This document shows positions 22,737 to 31,560 of a DNA stretch of 64,000 nucleotides, one piece after another. Position 1 is the stretch's first letter; each line of letters opens with the position of its first letter. A program made the position numbers and the translations under genes. The stretch comes from Solicoccozyma terricola (Eukaryota; Basidiomycota; Tremellomycetes; Filobasidiales; Piskurozymaceae). The DNA lies in the NCBI GenBank assembly GCA_001600875.1, contig BCLD01000004.1, positions 756,553 to 820,552 of the forward strand. Direction: 5' to 3'. The notes beneath the pieces were generated by a model that did no database searches, was not told the DNA's origin, and was given only the letters and a program-made list of their open reading frames with translations.

Positions 22737-24147
22737 ATGGCCACTCAAGCTGTCCAAGCGTCCGTCACAACCTCCTCCACAGAAATGGCTCCCATCAAGT
22801 CAGCCAAATCACCCACCACCTTCCCACTCGGTACCAGAGCTTCCAGACTCGCTCTCATTCAAACTCAGCTCGTTTCAGATGTGCTCAAGTCCGCTCACAC
22901 CGATGAACACTACACTTTCCCCGTTACTCCCATGTCCGTCCTTGGTGATCGTAACAAACTATCTCCACTCTATCTTCTCTCAGGCTCGTCTGCGAATACA
23001 CCTGCGAAATCATTATGGACAGAGGAGTTGGAGACGGCTTTGATGAATGGAGATGTGGATATGATTGTACATTCATTGAAAGATGTACCTACTCAACTTC
23101 CTGAAGAGTGTGAGATTGGAGCGATTTTAACAAGGGAGGATCCGAGGGATGCTTTGATTGTTAAACAAGGGTTACCGTATACTACTTTACGGGAGTTACC
23201 GGAAGGTAGTGTGATTGGGACGAGTAGTGTTAGGAGGATCGCACAGTTGAGAAAGAGCTATCCTGCGTTGAAAGTGATGGATGTGGTGAGTGGAGTAGAA
23301 GGAATGGAAATTCGTCTCGAGGTAATGAAGCTAATAGACGCACTATCTTTTTTATTATTTCTGGCACGCACAACAGCGAGGCAACCTGTGAGTGCTACTA
23401 CTACGTCGTACAGGTTATTTGTATGTCTGACAGCTACTTCCTCCCCTCTAAACAACCAGCGACACACGCTTTCGCAAACTCGATGACCCCGTCGGACCCT
23501 ACGCGGCTCTCATCCTCGCATCCGCCGGCGTAACCCGAATGAACATGTCCTCTCGCTGTACCTCCCTTCTCTCCTCATCACCTTCTGAAGGTGGTATGTT
23601 CTACGCTGTAGGACAAGGTGCGATAGCTATCGAGATACGGCGCGGTGATGATCGGATAAAGCAAGTACTGCGTGGTTGCGGACATTGGGAGAGTGAATGG
23701 ACTGTAGGTGCTGAACGAGCTTTGTTGAGAGAGTTGGAGGGTGGATGTTCGGTGCCAGTGGGTGTGGAAGCTACGATTGAGGAGGTCACGAAGGAAGGAA
23801 CGAGTGTGAAATCTCCCTTTGAGGATCTCTCCGTGTTTTCCGAGGTGACCGCCACATCTCCTCTCCTACACAGCTCTGGAGCCGGTCGTTCCGCTGTCAT
23901 CAACCTCAGCGCCTGTGTGACCTCTATGGATGGATGTCAACAAGTTATTCATCGACCTGGACCGGTTTTGATTACGAGTTATGAACAAGCAGAGGCATGG
24001 GGACAACGTGTCGCAAAAGAGATCAAGACGATGGGTGCGGATGTCATTTTGGAGGAAATCAACGCGATCAGGAGGGAAAGGGAGGCGAACCAGGGAAAGG
24101 ATGAGGTGGATGAGGTGGACCCTGTTGGGCATACTATTGCGACGTAG
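22737..24147 (+). CDS. HEM3: Porphobilinogen deaminase (hydroxymethylbilane synthase), with an 11-nt exon
   Basis: Joins four porphobilinogens into hydroxymethylbilane, the third step of cytosolic heme synthesis. Exons 22737-23285, 23377-23387 and 23460-24147 give 415 residues in one frame. Landmarks: [17 protein letters not shown] at the N-terminus, [12 protein letters not shown] (catalytic-Asp region), [21 protein letters not shown], then [14 protein letters not shown] assembled across the tiny exon, [18 protein letters not shown], and [11 protein letters not shown] with the Cys that holds the dipyrromethane cofactor. The middle exon is only 11 nt and supplies RGN plus part of Leu, within a strictly conserved substrate-binding motif, so skipping it would kill the enzyme and shift frame. 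A C-terminal Glu/Asp-rich tail ends at TAG. All introns are canonical GT-AG. Confidence 0.95.
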
Positions 24148-24333
24148 GGAACTATGAGCGACTAGGAGTATCATGGGGTTGTACCAGATAATTGGATGAG
24201 CCCGATATGACGTTTGAAGCGAGTTGACGCGTCCGAGAATGGAAAGTTGGATGCATCAGGTTCACAGTTCACAGTACACAGTCTCACAGTCTCACAGTCT
24301 CACAGACACATCGTGAGGACCAGCTTCCTCATC

Positions 24334-26899
24334 ATGGATGAACTCAAGGTCCTCCTTCATGACAACCTCCCCGGTGTCATCCGCTTCAATCATGACAAGT
24401 TCGAGTTGAATAGATTGAACTCAAACGGCACAGGAGGTTCGCAATGTCGAACGACTTCATCTATCCCCTCCTCACACTGACATCCCCCTTTGGCTCAAAC
24501 AGCAAAGTCCATCCTCCACACCGACACCCAGAACGTTCTCATGCTCAGACTCTCCTCACTGCCTGACTCCTCTGTCTCCAACTCCGACCCGCCCACCTCA
24601 CAATCGTCAACCCCGACTGGCAATCGATACAAGCTATACATCTCAACATTAGCATTCAAAGGTCGTCTAAGACCGTTGAAGCTGGATGTGCTGGTCGATG
24701 AAACGAACAAACAAGAAGCGGAGGGTTGGGTTGATAGAGCCTTGAGAACAGCTTATGGAGGTGAGCTGAAGTGTACCTTGTGATGCATTTACAAATAACA
24801 TTCTAAAGGGAGTATGATACAGGTATCATCCCGAAGCGGAAGAAGGTGTTGTTACTGGTGAACCCGATAGGAGGGAAAGGAAAAGCGAAGAGCTTGGTAG
24901 ATTCTGTTGCTTTGCCGATTCTCCATGCTGGAGGATGTGATGTGGAGGTCATAGGTGAGTGGGGCAGCTGTAATAGGAGAATGTCTCTCATTTGATGGAT
25001 CGCTTGTATTTTCGTTGACCTCGCAGAAACTAAATATATAAAACATGCCGAGGAGATAGCGAGAACTCTTTCGTTGGATTACGAGTGAGTCCATCGAGCA
25101 TTGCCTCCCTTAGGTTGAACCGAATTCTAAATGATGTTCGATTTCTTCTCACCACAGCGTCATCGCAGCCGCATCAGGCGACGGCTTGATTCACGAAGTG
25201 ATCAATGGTTTTGCTTCACGTCCAGACGCTCGTACTGCTCTTCGTATACCTCTAGCTCCGATTCCAACGGGTCCGTTTTCTCGAATTGTCTTTTGCATAC
25301 CACACCACGCATTCACCTGACTATCATCGTATTGTACAACCTGCACAGGATCAGCAAATGGACTCTGTATCAACCTCTTAGGAGTCAAAGACACATTCAA
25401 CATCCCTCTGGCTTGTCTAAACGTGATCAAAGGTCAAGTCATTCCGTTGGATTTGTGCGCGGTCGTCAAGGGGAAGGAGAGGGTTTGGTCGTTCTTCAGT
25501 CAGGCTGCGGGATTGATGTGTGATGTTGATCTAGGTGAGTGGGAGATGGTATGGCGATATGATAGCTGTACCTAATTGCTATCAAGTGTGGGGTAGGCAC
25601 GGATCATCTCAGATGGATGGGAGATACGAGATTCATTTGGGGTTTCGTGCGCGGTAGTGAGTACAACCGGAACTTGCCTTTCCTTCGTTTGTTTCCGTTG
25701 GTTAACAGGTTACACCTCCATCTCCTTTAGTCGTTTCGAATCAACCGATGAAAGCCAAAATCTCAATAAAAGTCGTGTCGTCCGATAAAGCGCTCATGAT
25801 TCAGCAACTTAATGCTCGGAGAGACGCAGTAGGGCAAGAGGATGTCGCTCCCAAGCCGCTTCCCGGTGATCAGACTCCGGCGGGCTATGGGGGGGTATAT
25901 CCGGTGACTGGGCATTTGGAAAGTGCCGATGGAGTCACGACATCTAATTCAGATGGAGATGGAAACGTCAACGCGAGTGAGAACGATACCTCTGCGAGGC
26001 CACCGATCAACTTGAGCCTGGACGACGATCTCCATTTGGACGCCATGTCATTCGGGAACCAAGGTCAACTCCCACCGATTCGGCAACTTGAACCAGACGA
26101 GACGTGGTTGACGATCGTGAGCGGAACAAAGTACGGCCCTGCCGAGAAGCTGCCGGGAGACAAGAAGACCGTAGCGGTGAAGGCTAACGAGAAGTGGGAT
26201 GAAGGATTGGGTGTTCTTTATGTCTAGTGAGTTGTGGTTGGATTCCTCGGCGGGTGGAGCTCATCATCTTTCTCTCTTGCCCTGCCCCCCGCAGTGCTGG
26301 AATGTTGCCGTACGTTGCTAGAGATCTTATGCAATTCCCCGTTGCTATGCCAGGCGAGGGCGTGGTGAATATCGTCGTACAGAGCTTGGTTAGTGGTCAA
26401 TCCATCCACCGTTGTCTCGCTGCACACAGATGTTGACGATCACGGACATCGTCTCCAGGTTCCTCGAGCTGCGCTGGCTGGTGCGATTACTGGTGCAGAG
26501 AAGGGGAAACAGTTCTATATGACTTGCGTGAGTGGATGTCACTCCTTGTGCGTCGGTGCTTATCCGTACTTACAACTCGATGCGCGATGGACAGCAACAC
26601 TATTACAAAGGTCAGTTAGCTGGTCCGCCCGGCACCTTCAATGCCATTCATTTACCTAATCTCCCCCTGTAGCCACGGCATACTGCATCGAACCGCTAGA
26701 GGAAAACGGATTAATATCGATCGGTAGGCTATCCCCCTCGAGTGTTTGGGGGCCAAACTTCAGGCTAATAGAGTCTTGCGTCCACTTTGTAGATGGAGAG
26801 GCAATGGCTTTCGATAAGTTTTCGGTCGAGGTACATCCTAGATTGGCAAGGACCATGAGTCTGATCGGCGGTTGGGCCGATGGTGGGTTTGGGCGTTGA
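24334..26899 (+). CDS. LCB4: Sphingoid long-chain-base kinase, Lcb4/5 type (about 13 exons)
   Basis: Phosphorylates sphingosine, dihydrosphingosine or phytosphingosine at C1. The DAGK-type catalytic domain is intact: KVLLLVNPIGGKGKAKSLVD, then SGDGLIHEVINGFASRPD after two short introns, IPTGSANGLCINLLG, and FSQAAGLMCDVDLG. Further blocks GDTRFIWGFVRG, SAGMLPYVARDLMQFP, RAALAGAITGAEKGKQFYM and QHYYK, and DGEAMAFDKFSVEVHP match the sphingosine kinase C-terminal fold. A PH-like N-terminal region of about 130 residues precedes the kinase, and an acidic insert of about 110 residues lies before DETWLTIV. Exon 26595-26610 is just 16 nt. The first donor (GTTCGC near 24451) is weak and the exact border is inferred from frame. 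Lcb4 and Lcb5 cannot be told apart here. Confidence 0.92.
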
Positions 26900-27038
26900 G
26901 GGGGGAGGAAACTCCACTATCCGTTTGTTCCTAAGTTCAACGTAGACAGACATCTGCATAGGGGAATATAAGGTCCTACATGACATACACAGGGTCTTGC
27001 ACAGGAGGGAACAATGTCATTGACTGGCTGTTACGAGA
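26900..27038 (+). other. LCB4 3' region before the duplicated block
   Basis: About 140 bp with no feature seen. The duplicated sequence starts at about 27039. Confidence 0.4.
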
Positions 27039-27148
27039 CCTAACTCCGATTCTCTTATCTTTTCCCTGATATCCGGAACACTTGATTTTAAGTGCATCAC
27101 CCTCTCTGTCCCTCCGTATCGCGTTGTTCTCCGAACCTTGTCCCTCCC

Positions 27149-27149
<1 letters not shown>

Positions 27150-27195
<46 letters not shown>
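27150..27195 (+). repeat. C46 homopolymer
   Basis: Forty-six consecutive C on the plus strand. The matching place in unit B (about 30135) lacks it. Antisense frames encoding polyglycine arise from it and are not genes. Confidence 0.9.
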
Positions 27196-27367
27196 TTTCT
27201 CCTCTTGTCAGGCAGAGCTCGAGTGTCACAGGGGCACAGGATAAACAAGGGAGGGAGGGGAAGGTGTCACCAAATGTTGTGTTAGTTCATGACAACATCT
27301 CATAAAGGAGTTTGAGACAGAAAACCTGTTTGGGATCTGGCTTACCTTTGATGAGCAATTCTGCAAC

Positions 27368-27646
27368 ATGATAAGCAAAGGTACTCCCTCGCTTCTCAGA
27401 TTCTGTCTCCTATATAACCTGTTTCGGATCTGGCTTACCTTTGATGAGCATCTCTACAAGATGATAAGCAAAGGTACTCCCTCGCTTCTCAGATTCTATC
27501 TCCTATATAACCTGTTTCGGATCTGGCTTACCTTTGATGAGCATCTCTACAAGATGATAAGCAAAGGCACTCCCTCATTTATCAAGGGTTTGTCGCCTAT
27601 AAAGAGAGCTGCAAACTTAGCTGAGCATCAGCTCCTCACTCACAAC
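27368..27646 (+). repeat. 93-bp tandem repeat, three copies, each with a TATA-like box
   Basis: The string ATGATAAGCAAAGG recurs at 27368, 27461 and 27554, exactly 93 bp apart. The first two units are nearly identical and carry CCTATATAAC; the third diverges into the leader of the 27712 gene with CCTATAAAG at about 27595. A partial fourth copy lies at 27325-27360. This is a triplicated promoter segment. Because 93 is divisible by three, a frame stays open through it (27368-27715), which I do not call a gene. Confidence 0.85.
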
Positions 27647-27711
27647 TACAAAGTCCATCGCTCAACACAGCTCACCAATCAATATCTCTCAAACAGAAAC
27701 ATTCTTGCAGC

Positions 27712-28098
27712 ATGAAATCGGGTTTCAACGATGACGGATGGGAAACCAGCAAAAACCCAGAGGCTCTCCAGGAACGAATAAATCATGACCGCGAGAAGAC
27801 CCAGGATCTGGCGGGCATTATAAAATACACTATACACATGAAAATACTTCATAACGTCTTGCAAAACAAGAAGGATCCTTACGACGACGTCGAAGCTGTA
27901 GCGAAATACTACACGGATGTCCCGGGAAATGGAATCCAATTGCGGCCGAAACAGGGAAAGTCTGAGAAAGACCTAAAAGTCGATCTCAAACGGTATGTTA
28001 GGCGTCTCGAGAATTACCTCTGTTTGGCTGAAATTAAATGGCCCTTCGACAATCCTGGTATTGAGCTTTTGTCTACTCTCTTACCAACTGGCACCTAG
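27712..28098 (+). CDS. Unrecognised small gene 1 of a local diverged family
   Basis: An uninterrupted frame of 128 residues; no known domain. It is hydrophilic with no signal peptide or membrane segment. It shares with the two downstream genes a helical-looking motif: VDLKRYVRRLENYL here (about residues 95-108), VDQLIKYANLLINLL in gene 2 and VDKLKRHAELLTWL in gene 3. The leader (from about 27554) through the ATG is repeated at 30265-30436, where only a 22-codon stub survives. A TATA-like box lies about 115 bp upstream. The ATG at 27712 overlaps a TGA that ends the frame through the tandem repeat, probably by chance. Expression is unproven; conservation of its leader in a second copy is the main support. 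Confidence 0.55.
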   Translation: MKSGFNDDGWETSKNPEALQERINHDREKTQDLAGIIKYTIHMKILHNVLQNKKDPYDDVEAVAKYYTDVPGNGIQLRPKQGKSEKDLKVDLKRYVRRLENYLCLAEIKWPFDNPGIELLSTLLPTGT

Positions 28099-28967
28099 AA
28101 GAGCGGAGTTTGAGAAGATTACGTCGAGAAGTGATGAAAGTAGTTTGCGTTGTGGAAGTAGACGTGGAATATGAAATTGACAGATTGATAGGTTGCAGCA
28201 TCTACCTCTGCAGTTGTTGAAGCCCACACTGTTCCTATTCAGCTTACATCCCTCGATGCATGCTACGCACACCGTGACCCAACTTCAGTTGCCACTGAAG
28301 GGTGGGATGAGAGTTATTTGCTATGTGAATGCGAATGGGTGTGGCGGTGGCGGTGGCGAGACTATTTGCCACCTGAGTGGGCCCGCGCTTCTCTTCCCTC
28401 GTTGCCACACCCGGTGGGATCGCTGAATTGCTAGAGCCATCCTGTCTTCTCCTACGAGAACGCACCGGTGGCTAGGAGAGGGCGCGTTTGAGGGGCATCA
28501 TCACGCCATTCGACAAAGGACGCGGAGGTGTAAAACCTGTTTTGACCCGCGAGGGCATAGGCTATCCTTTAACCGGACTGTTGCATAGGTGATAGCTTTT
28601 CAGGGGGTCCAACCCCAGTAACACGCTCCTCCCCCTATCGCCCCAGGTACCACCTAAGTTGTAAATCTTTCTGCACCATCTGTGTGATAGAATAGCCTAC
28701 ACAGCAAAGCTCCCAATATATGCCACTCGGGCCCCTGTCTCAACAATGTGCACAGCGATATGCGCACCCTTTTTGATCATCGTTTGTATGATCCTTCCAA
28801 TCCAAGCCACACGCCATTGTCTGAATCTGGTCAATGATGGAAATGAGACAAGGCAACAAAACAACAAAGCAGGCTCTAGGTTATGACGACATAAAAGAAA
28901 GGAGGAAGAGATGTGAAATTTGTCTTTGGGTTTTGCTTACCTTTGATCGCGAGAATCATAGTGATAT
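28099..28967 (+). other. Spacer with the 5' flank shared by small genes 2 and 3
   Basis: Positions 28428-28630 match 30504-30745 clearly, including TTGCTAGAGCCATCCTG, a CTTCTCC..GAGAACGCA..GGCTAGGAGAGG element (one copy here, three in unit B) and GGCTATCCTTTAAC. After that, gene 2 keeps about 330 bp before its frame, gene 3 only 70. A GATATATGCAGGGGG string at 28961 resembles the TATA-bearing end of this flank. Confidence 0.6.
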
Positions 28968-29720
28968 ATGCAGGGGGTGACCGGTGACCCCCTTCTTCCC
29001 CCTTTCCTCGACCCAAAAAAGTGGGATCACGACGAATGGGAGGACAGCCATCATATATATCAACATCACCGGGACTCTAACCAAAGAGTACCAATTGACC
29101 TTGTCAACCCCCCCGTGACCAACACACGTCTACCAGGTTCTGTGATGAACGCCGATGATTCATGGAAGCAAGCATACTCGGAGGTCCTTGAGTGCGAAAT
29201 ACACCCTTGGAGTTCCGGAGACTGCAGTCAAACAGTTGATCAATTGATCAAGTACGCCAATCTCTTGATTAACCTCCTTAATTCCCCCAAAATGGAACCC
29301 CCCTTGTTCAGCGTGGCGACTATGAAGATCTTGTCTGGCGATTCCTCCGACGAAATCGACGACCAGAAGATGATACACACGCTAAATGAGACGATTGGTG
29401 TTCTTTACGACGCAGTCAATTGGGATGATCTCAGGGAGGAGTACAACGAGTCCGAGGCAGATCATAAAATTGCAAGTGGAGATCCGACAACGCTCTATGA
29501 GCTCCCCGGCAGCACCGTCCCCGATAGCCAGGGTTCTTTTCTTGGCGAGGAGGAACAGGAACCAGTAAGGAGCTCCCATGGCTCGTCTTCCCATGCAGAT
29601 ACCAGGCCGGAGGAAGATGCTTCTACCGGTGGTGGCTCAACGGTGGATACCCTCGTAGGAAAGCCCTCTGAGACCGAATCGAAAAAAATCTCAACTGAAG
29701 GTTCTGGCTCTGTGGTATGA
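28968..29720 (+). CDS. Unrecognised small gene 2 of the local family (start uncertain)
   Basis: A frame of up to 250 residues with no recognised domain. Residues from about 60 on contain MNADDSWKQAYSEVLE, the shared motif VDQLIKYANLLINLL, then NETIGVLYDAVNWDDLREEY, which lines up loosely with FYLNTNWELVKTWF of gene 3 (a Tyr, then NW, then an acidic or basic end). The last 75 residues are Ser/Glu-rich and probably disordered. The ATG at 28968 lies inside a sequence that resembles a TATA-containing promoter element of the repeat unit (GATATATGCAG), so the ATG at 29145 (residue 60) may be the true start, giving about 191 residues. A spliced upstream exon is another option. Function unknown. Confidence 0.5.
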   Translation: MQGVTGDPLLPPFLDPKKWDHDEWEDSHHIYQHHRDSNQRVPIDLVNPPVTNTRLPGSVMNADDSWKQAYSEVLECEIHPWSSGDCSQTVDQLIKYANLLINLLNSPKMEPPLFSVATMKILSGDSSDEIDDQKMIHTLNETIGVLYDAVNWDDLREEYNESEADHKIASGDPTTLYELPGSTVPDSQGSFLGEEEQEPVRSSHGSSSHADTRPEEDASTGGGSTVDTLVGKPSETESKKISTEGSGSVV

Positions 29721-29804
29721 TTACAGGATAAGGGGGAATGCTGCATGCCTAGCTTTGTGTATGAGGATGAAATGAAATGGTATGAGGATGAAATGAAAGT
29801 ATAA

Positions 29805-30030
29805 GTGACTCGTTGCCCATTCAATTATGGATTTTGCCGAGGCCTTTTCCTCCAAATCCCGGGAAGATGTCCGATGCATTCCGTTGTCTAATCAAACCAT
29901 CCTCCCTATTAGCACCTAACACCTCGCCCTCCAGACGTCCTTCCCAGTGGCAATCCCACCGCGCATCCTCCATCTCCCATCCACTCTGCCCCCCCTTCTC
30001 CTCCTCCCTAACGGTAAAACCCCCCAGCTA
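29805..30030 (-). pseudogene. Broken copy of the 3' end of the J-protein gene
   Basis: On the minus strand the frame ending at 29916 finishes WRARC, identical to the last residues of the intact J-protein gene (stop at 31561), preceded by a WEME-like segment out of step. The 3' flanking sequence down to 29805 also matches 31452-31560 (CGTTGCCCAT, CCTTTTCCTCCAAATCCC, AGCACCTAACACCTCGCCC). The copy stops at about 30030 and lacks the J domain and most of the linker. It marks the end of unit A. Confidence 0.75.
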
Positions 30031-30433
30031 ACTCCGAGTCTCCTGTCTTTTCCCTGATATCCGGAACACCTGACTTCAAGTGCATCACCTTCTCCATCCC
30101 TCCTATCAGCACATTCTCCGAACCTTCCTGAGGGACCATAGCGCTGTGGCGACGGGGTGACTCTGATAGTGGACGACTCGTAGAATGACGTGTTGCCTGC
30201 CTGGCTAGTCGATATCCTAGAGCGGTGGCGATAGGAGGTCGGTTCTTGTCGAGGAATTCCCGTGATAGGCAAAGGTACTCGCTCGCTTCTCAGTTTTGGT
30301 CTTCTATACAGAGACGTGCAAACTTGGCTGACTGAAAGGACTAAGCAACAGCTCCTCACTCACAACTGCAAAGTCAACCCCCCTCAACACAACTCACCAA
30401 TCAATATCTCTCAGAAACCAACATCCTTGCAGT

Positions 30434-30502
30434 ATGGACTACGAACGCGAAATAAGAGAAAACGTTGCAAAAGGTCACGTCAGAATTATCGAAGTTGCAT
30501 GA
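30434..30502 (+). pseudogene. Relic of small gene 1 in unit B
   Basis: The leader AACTCACCAATCAATATCTC.. before the ATG is nearly the same as before the 27712 gene. The frame starts MDYEREIRENVAKGH and stops after 22 codons (VRIIEVA then TGA), running straight into the shared 5' flank. VAKGH plus the following residues also resembles the start of gene 3 (VAKGHPNFREIFEFA), tying all copies together. Confidence 0.6.
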
Positions 30503-30520
30503 TTGCTAGAGCCATCCTGG

Positions 30521-30656
30521 CTTCTCCCACGAGAACGCAGCGGTTGCTAGGAGAGGGCCGGGTGGTCTTCTGTTGCGAGAACACAGGGGTTGCTAGGGGC
30601 GACGGGGTGTCTTCTCCTACGGGAACGCAGCGGTTGCTAGGAGAGAGCGGGGTTGA
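30521..30656 (+). repeat. Three imperfect 44-46 bp repeats
   Basis: Copies start at 30521, 30567 and 30611 with the pattern CTTCTCCYACGRGAACGCAG, then CGGTTGCTAGGAGAGRG. Unit A has a single copy at 28446. Confidence 0.8.
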
Positions 30657-30813
30657 GGGGCATCATCACGGTCGTAGGGCATGGGCTATCCTTTAACGGG
30701 ACTGTTGACTAGGGTATATATATGCAGCGGTCCAACACCAGGAGTCCACTCGTCCCTCCGAACATCATCATCACCTATCATCGTCACCTATCACCGCACC
30801 GATCTGTCATACA

Positions 30814-31380
30814 ATGCCCAACACAGCACAGCCAAATCCTTCCGATGTGGCAAAGGGTCACCCAAACTTTAGGGAAATTTTCGAATTTGCGAGGGATAAC
30901 GGTACCGGCGTCCTGAAAACAGACCGTAGCCTCCCAGAGCTACGTAGCCCAGAGGTGACCCAACAAATGAAGAAACTGCCAGTAGACAAGTTGAAGAGAC
31001 ACGCAGAGCTCTTGACATGGTTGCACAATCACATCCATAGCAAAGACGTTGCTATGCCAGAAGAAGGAACTGATCCTAAGGCACAATATTTGGAGATGAT
31101 CCGTGATTTTTACCTCAATACCAATTGGGAGCTTGTTAAGACATGGTTTCCTTTTGGAGGTTCAAGCTTCCCGGATCACGTGTCTCAGAGCGGTTCGATC
31201 ATCTCTGGTCGAACCTCCAAAGAACAGTCCAGATTTGATTCTGGTTCTGGTTCTGGTGTTGGTTCTGGTGCTGATTCTGGTGCTGGTCCTGGTTCTGGTT
31301 CTGGTTCTGGTCCTAGTTATTCTTATTCTAGTAATTCTGGAGTGTGGATGTCAGGAAAAGGAGAGACTGGTACATCGTGA
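30814..31380 (+). CDS. Unrecognised small gene 3 of the local family
   Basis: An uninterrupted frame of 188 residues with no known domain. Residues 10-110 look globular: VAKGHPNFREIFEFARDNG, the family motif VDKLKRHAELLTWL, and MIRDFYLNTNWELVKTWFPF. Residues 135-180 are a low-complexity Ser/Gly stretch (SGSGSGVGSGADSGAGPG) built from GGTTCTGGT-type hexamers, which probably varies in length. No signal peptide or membrane segment. A strong TATA-like GGTATATATATG lies about 95 bp upstream. 5' and 3' flanks match those of gene 2, yet the two proteins share little beyond the motif and the NW block. Function unknown. Confidence 0.6.
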   Translation: MPNTAQPNPSDVAKGHPNFREIFEFARDNGTGVLKTDRSLPELRSPEVTQQMKKLPVDKLKRHAELLTWLHNHIHSKDVAMPEEGTDPKAQYLEMIRDFYLNTNWELVKTWFPFGGSSFPDHVSQSGSIISGRTSKEQSRFDSGSGSGVGSGADSGAGPGSGSGSGPSYSYSSNSGVWMSGKGETGTS

Positions 31381-31560
31381 CAGAGCTTTTGGCATGAGGG
31401 TGAAATGTGAAATGAAATGAAATGAAATGAAAAGAAACGAAATGAGGTATGAGTGACCCGTTGCCCATCCAAAGACGAATTTTGCCACAGCCTTTTCCTC
31501 CAAATCCCAGGACGACGTCCAATGCATTCCATCTGATCAATTCATCCTCCCTACTAGCAC

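Larger units (their letters stand above)
27039..30030 (+). repeat. Tandem segmental duplication, unit A
   Basis: First copy of a duplicated block. Its left end (CTAACTCCGA.., then CCCTGATATCCGGAACAC and CTCCGAACCTT, 27039-27140) reappears at 30027-30135. Its right end is a copy of the tail region of the J-protein gene (29805-30030), whose original is at 31452-31662. Inside are the gene at 27712 and the gene at 28968. The junction at about 30030 shows a short CTAAC identity between both parents, compatible with a microhomology-type break. Confidence 0.75.

Noticed and set aside
26976..27248. Minus-strand frames with long polyglycine
   Set aside because: Produced wholly by the C46 homopolymer.
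27368..27646. CRISPR-like array
   Set aside because: Units are contiguous 93-bp tandem copies without spacers, in a eukaryotic genome.
27368..27715. Open frame of 115 codons through the 93-bp repeats, its TGA overlapping the ATG of small gene 1
   Set aside because: The frame is open only because the repeat length is a multiple of three; each unit carries TATA-like boxes and matches a noncoding leader in unit B.
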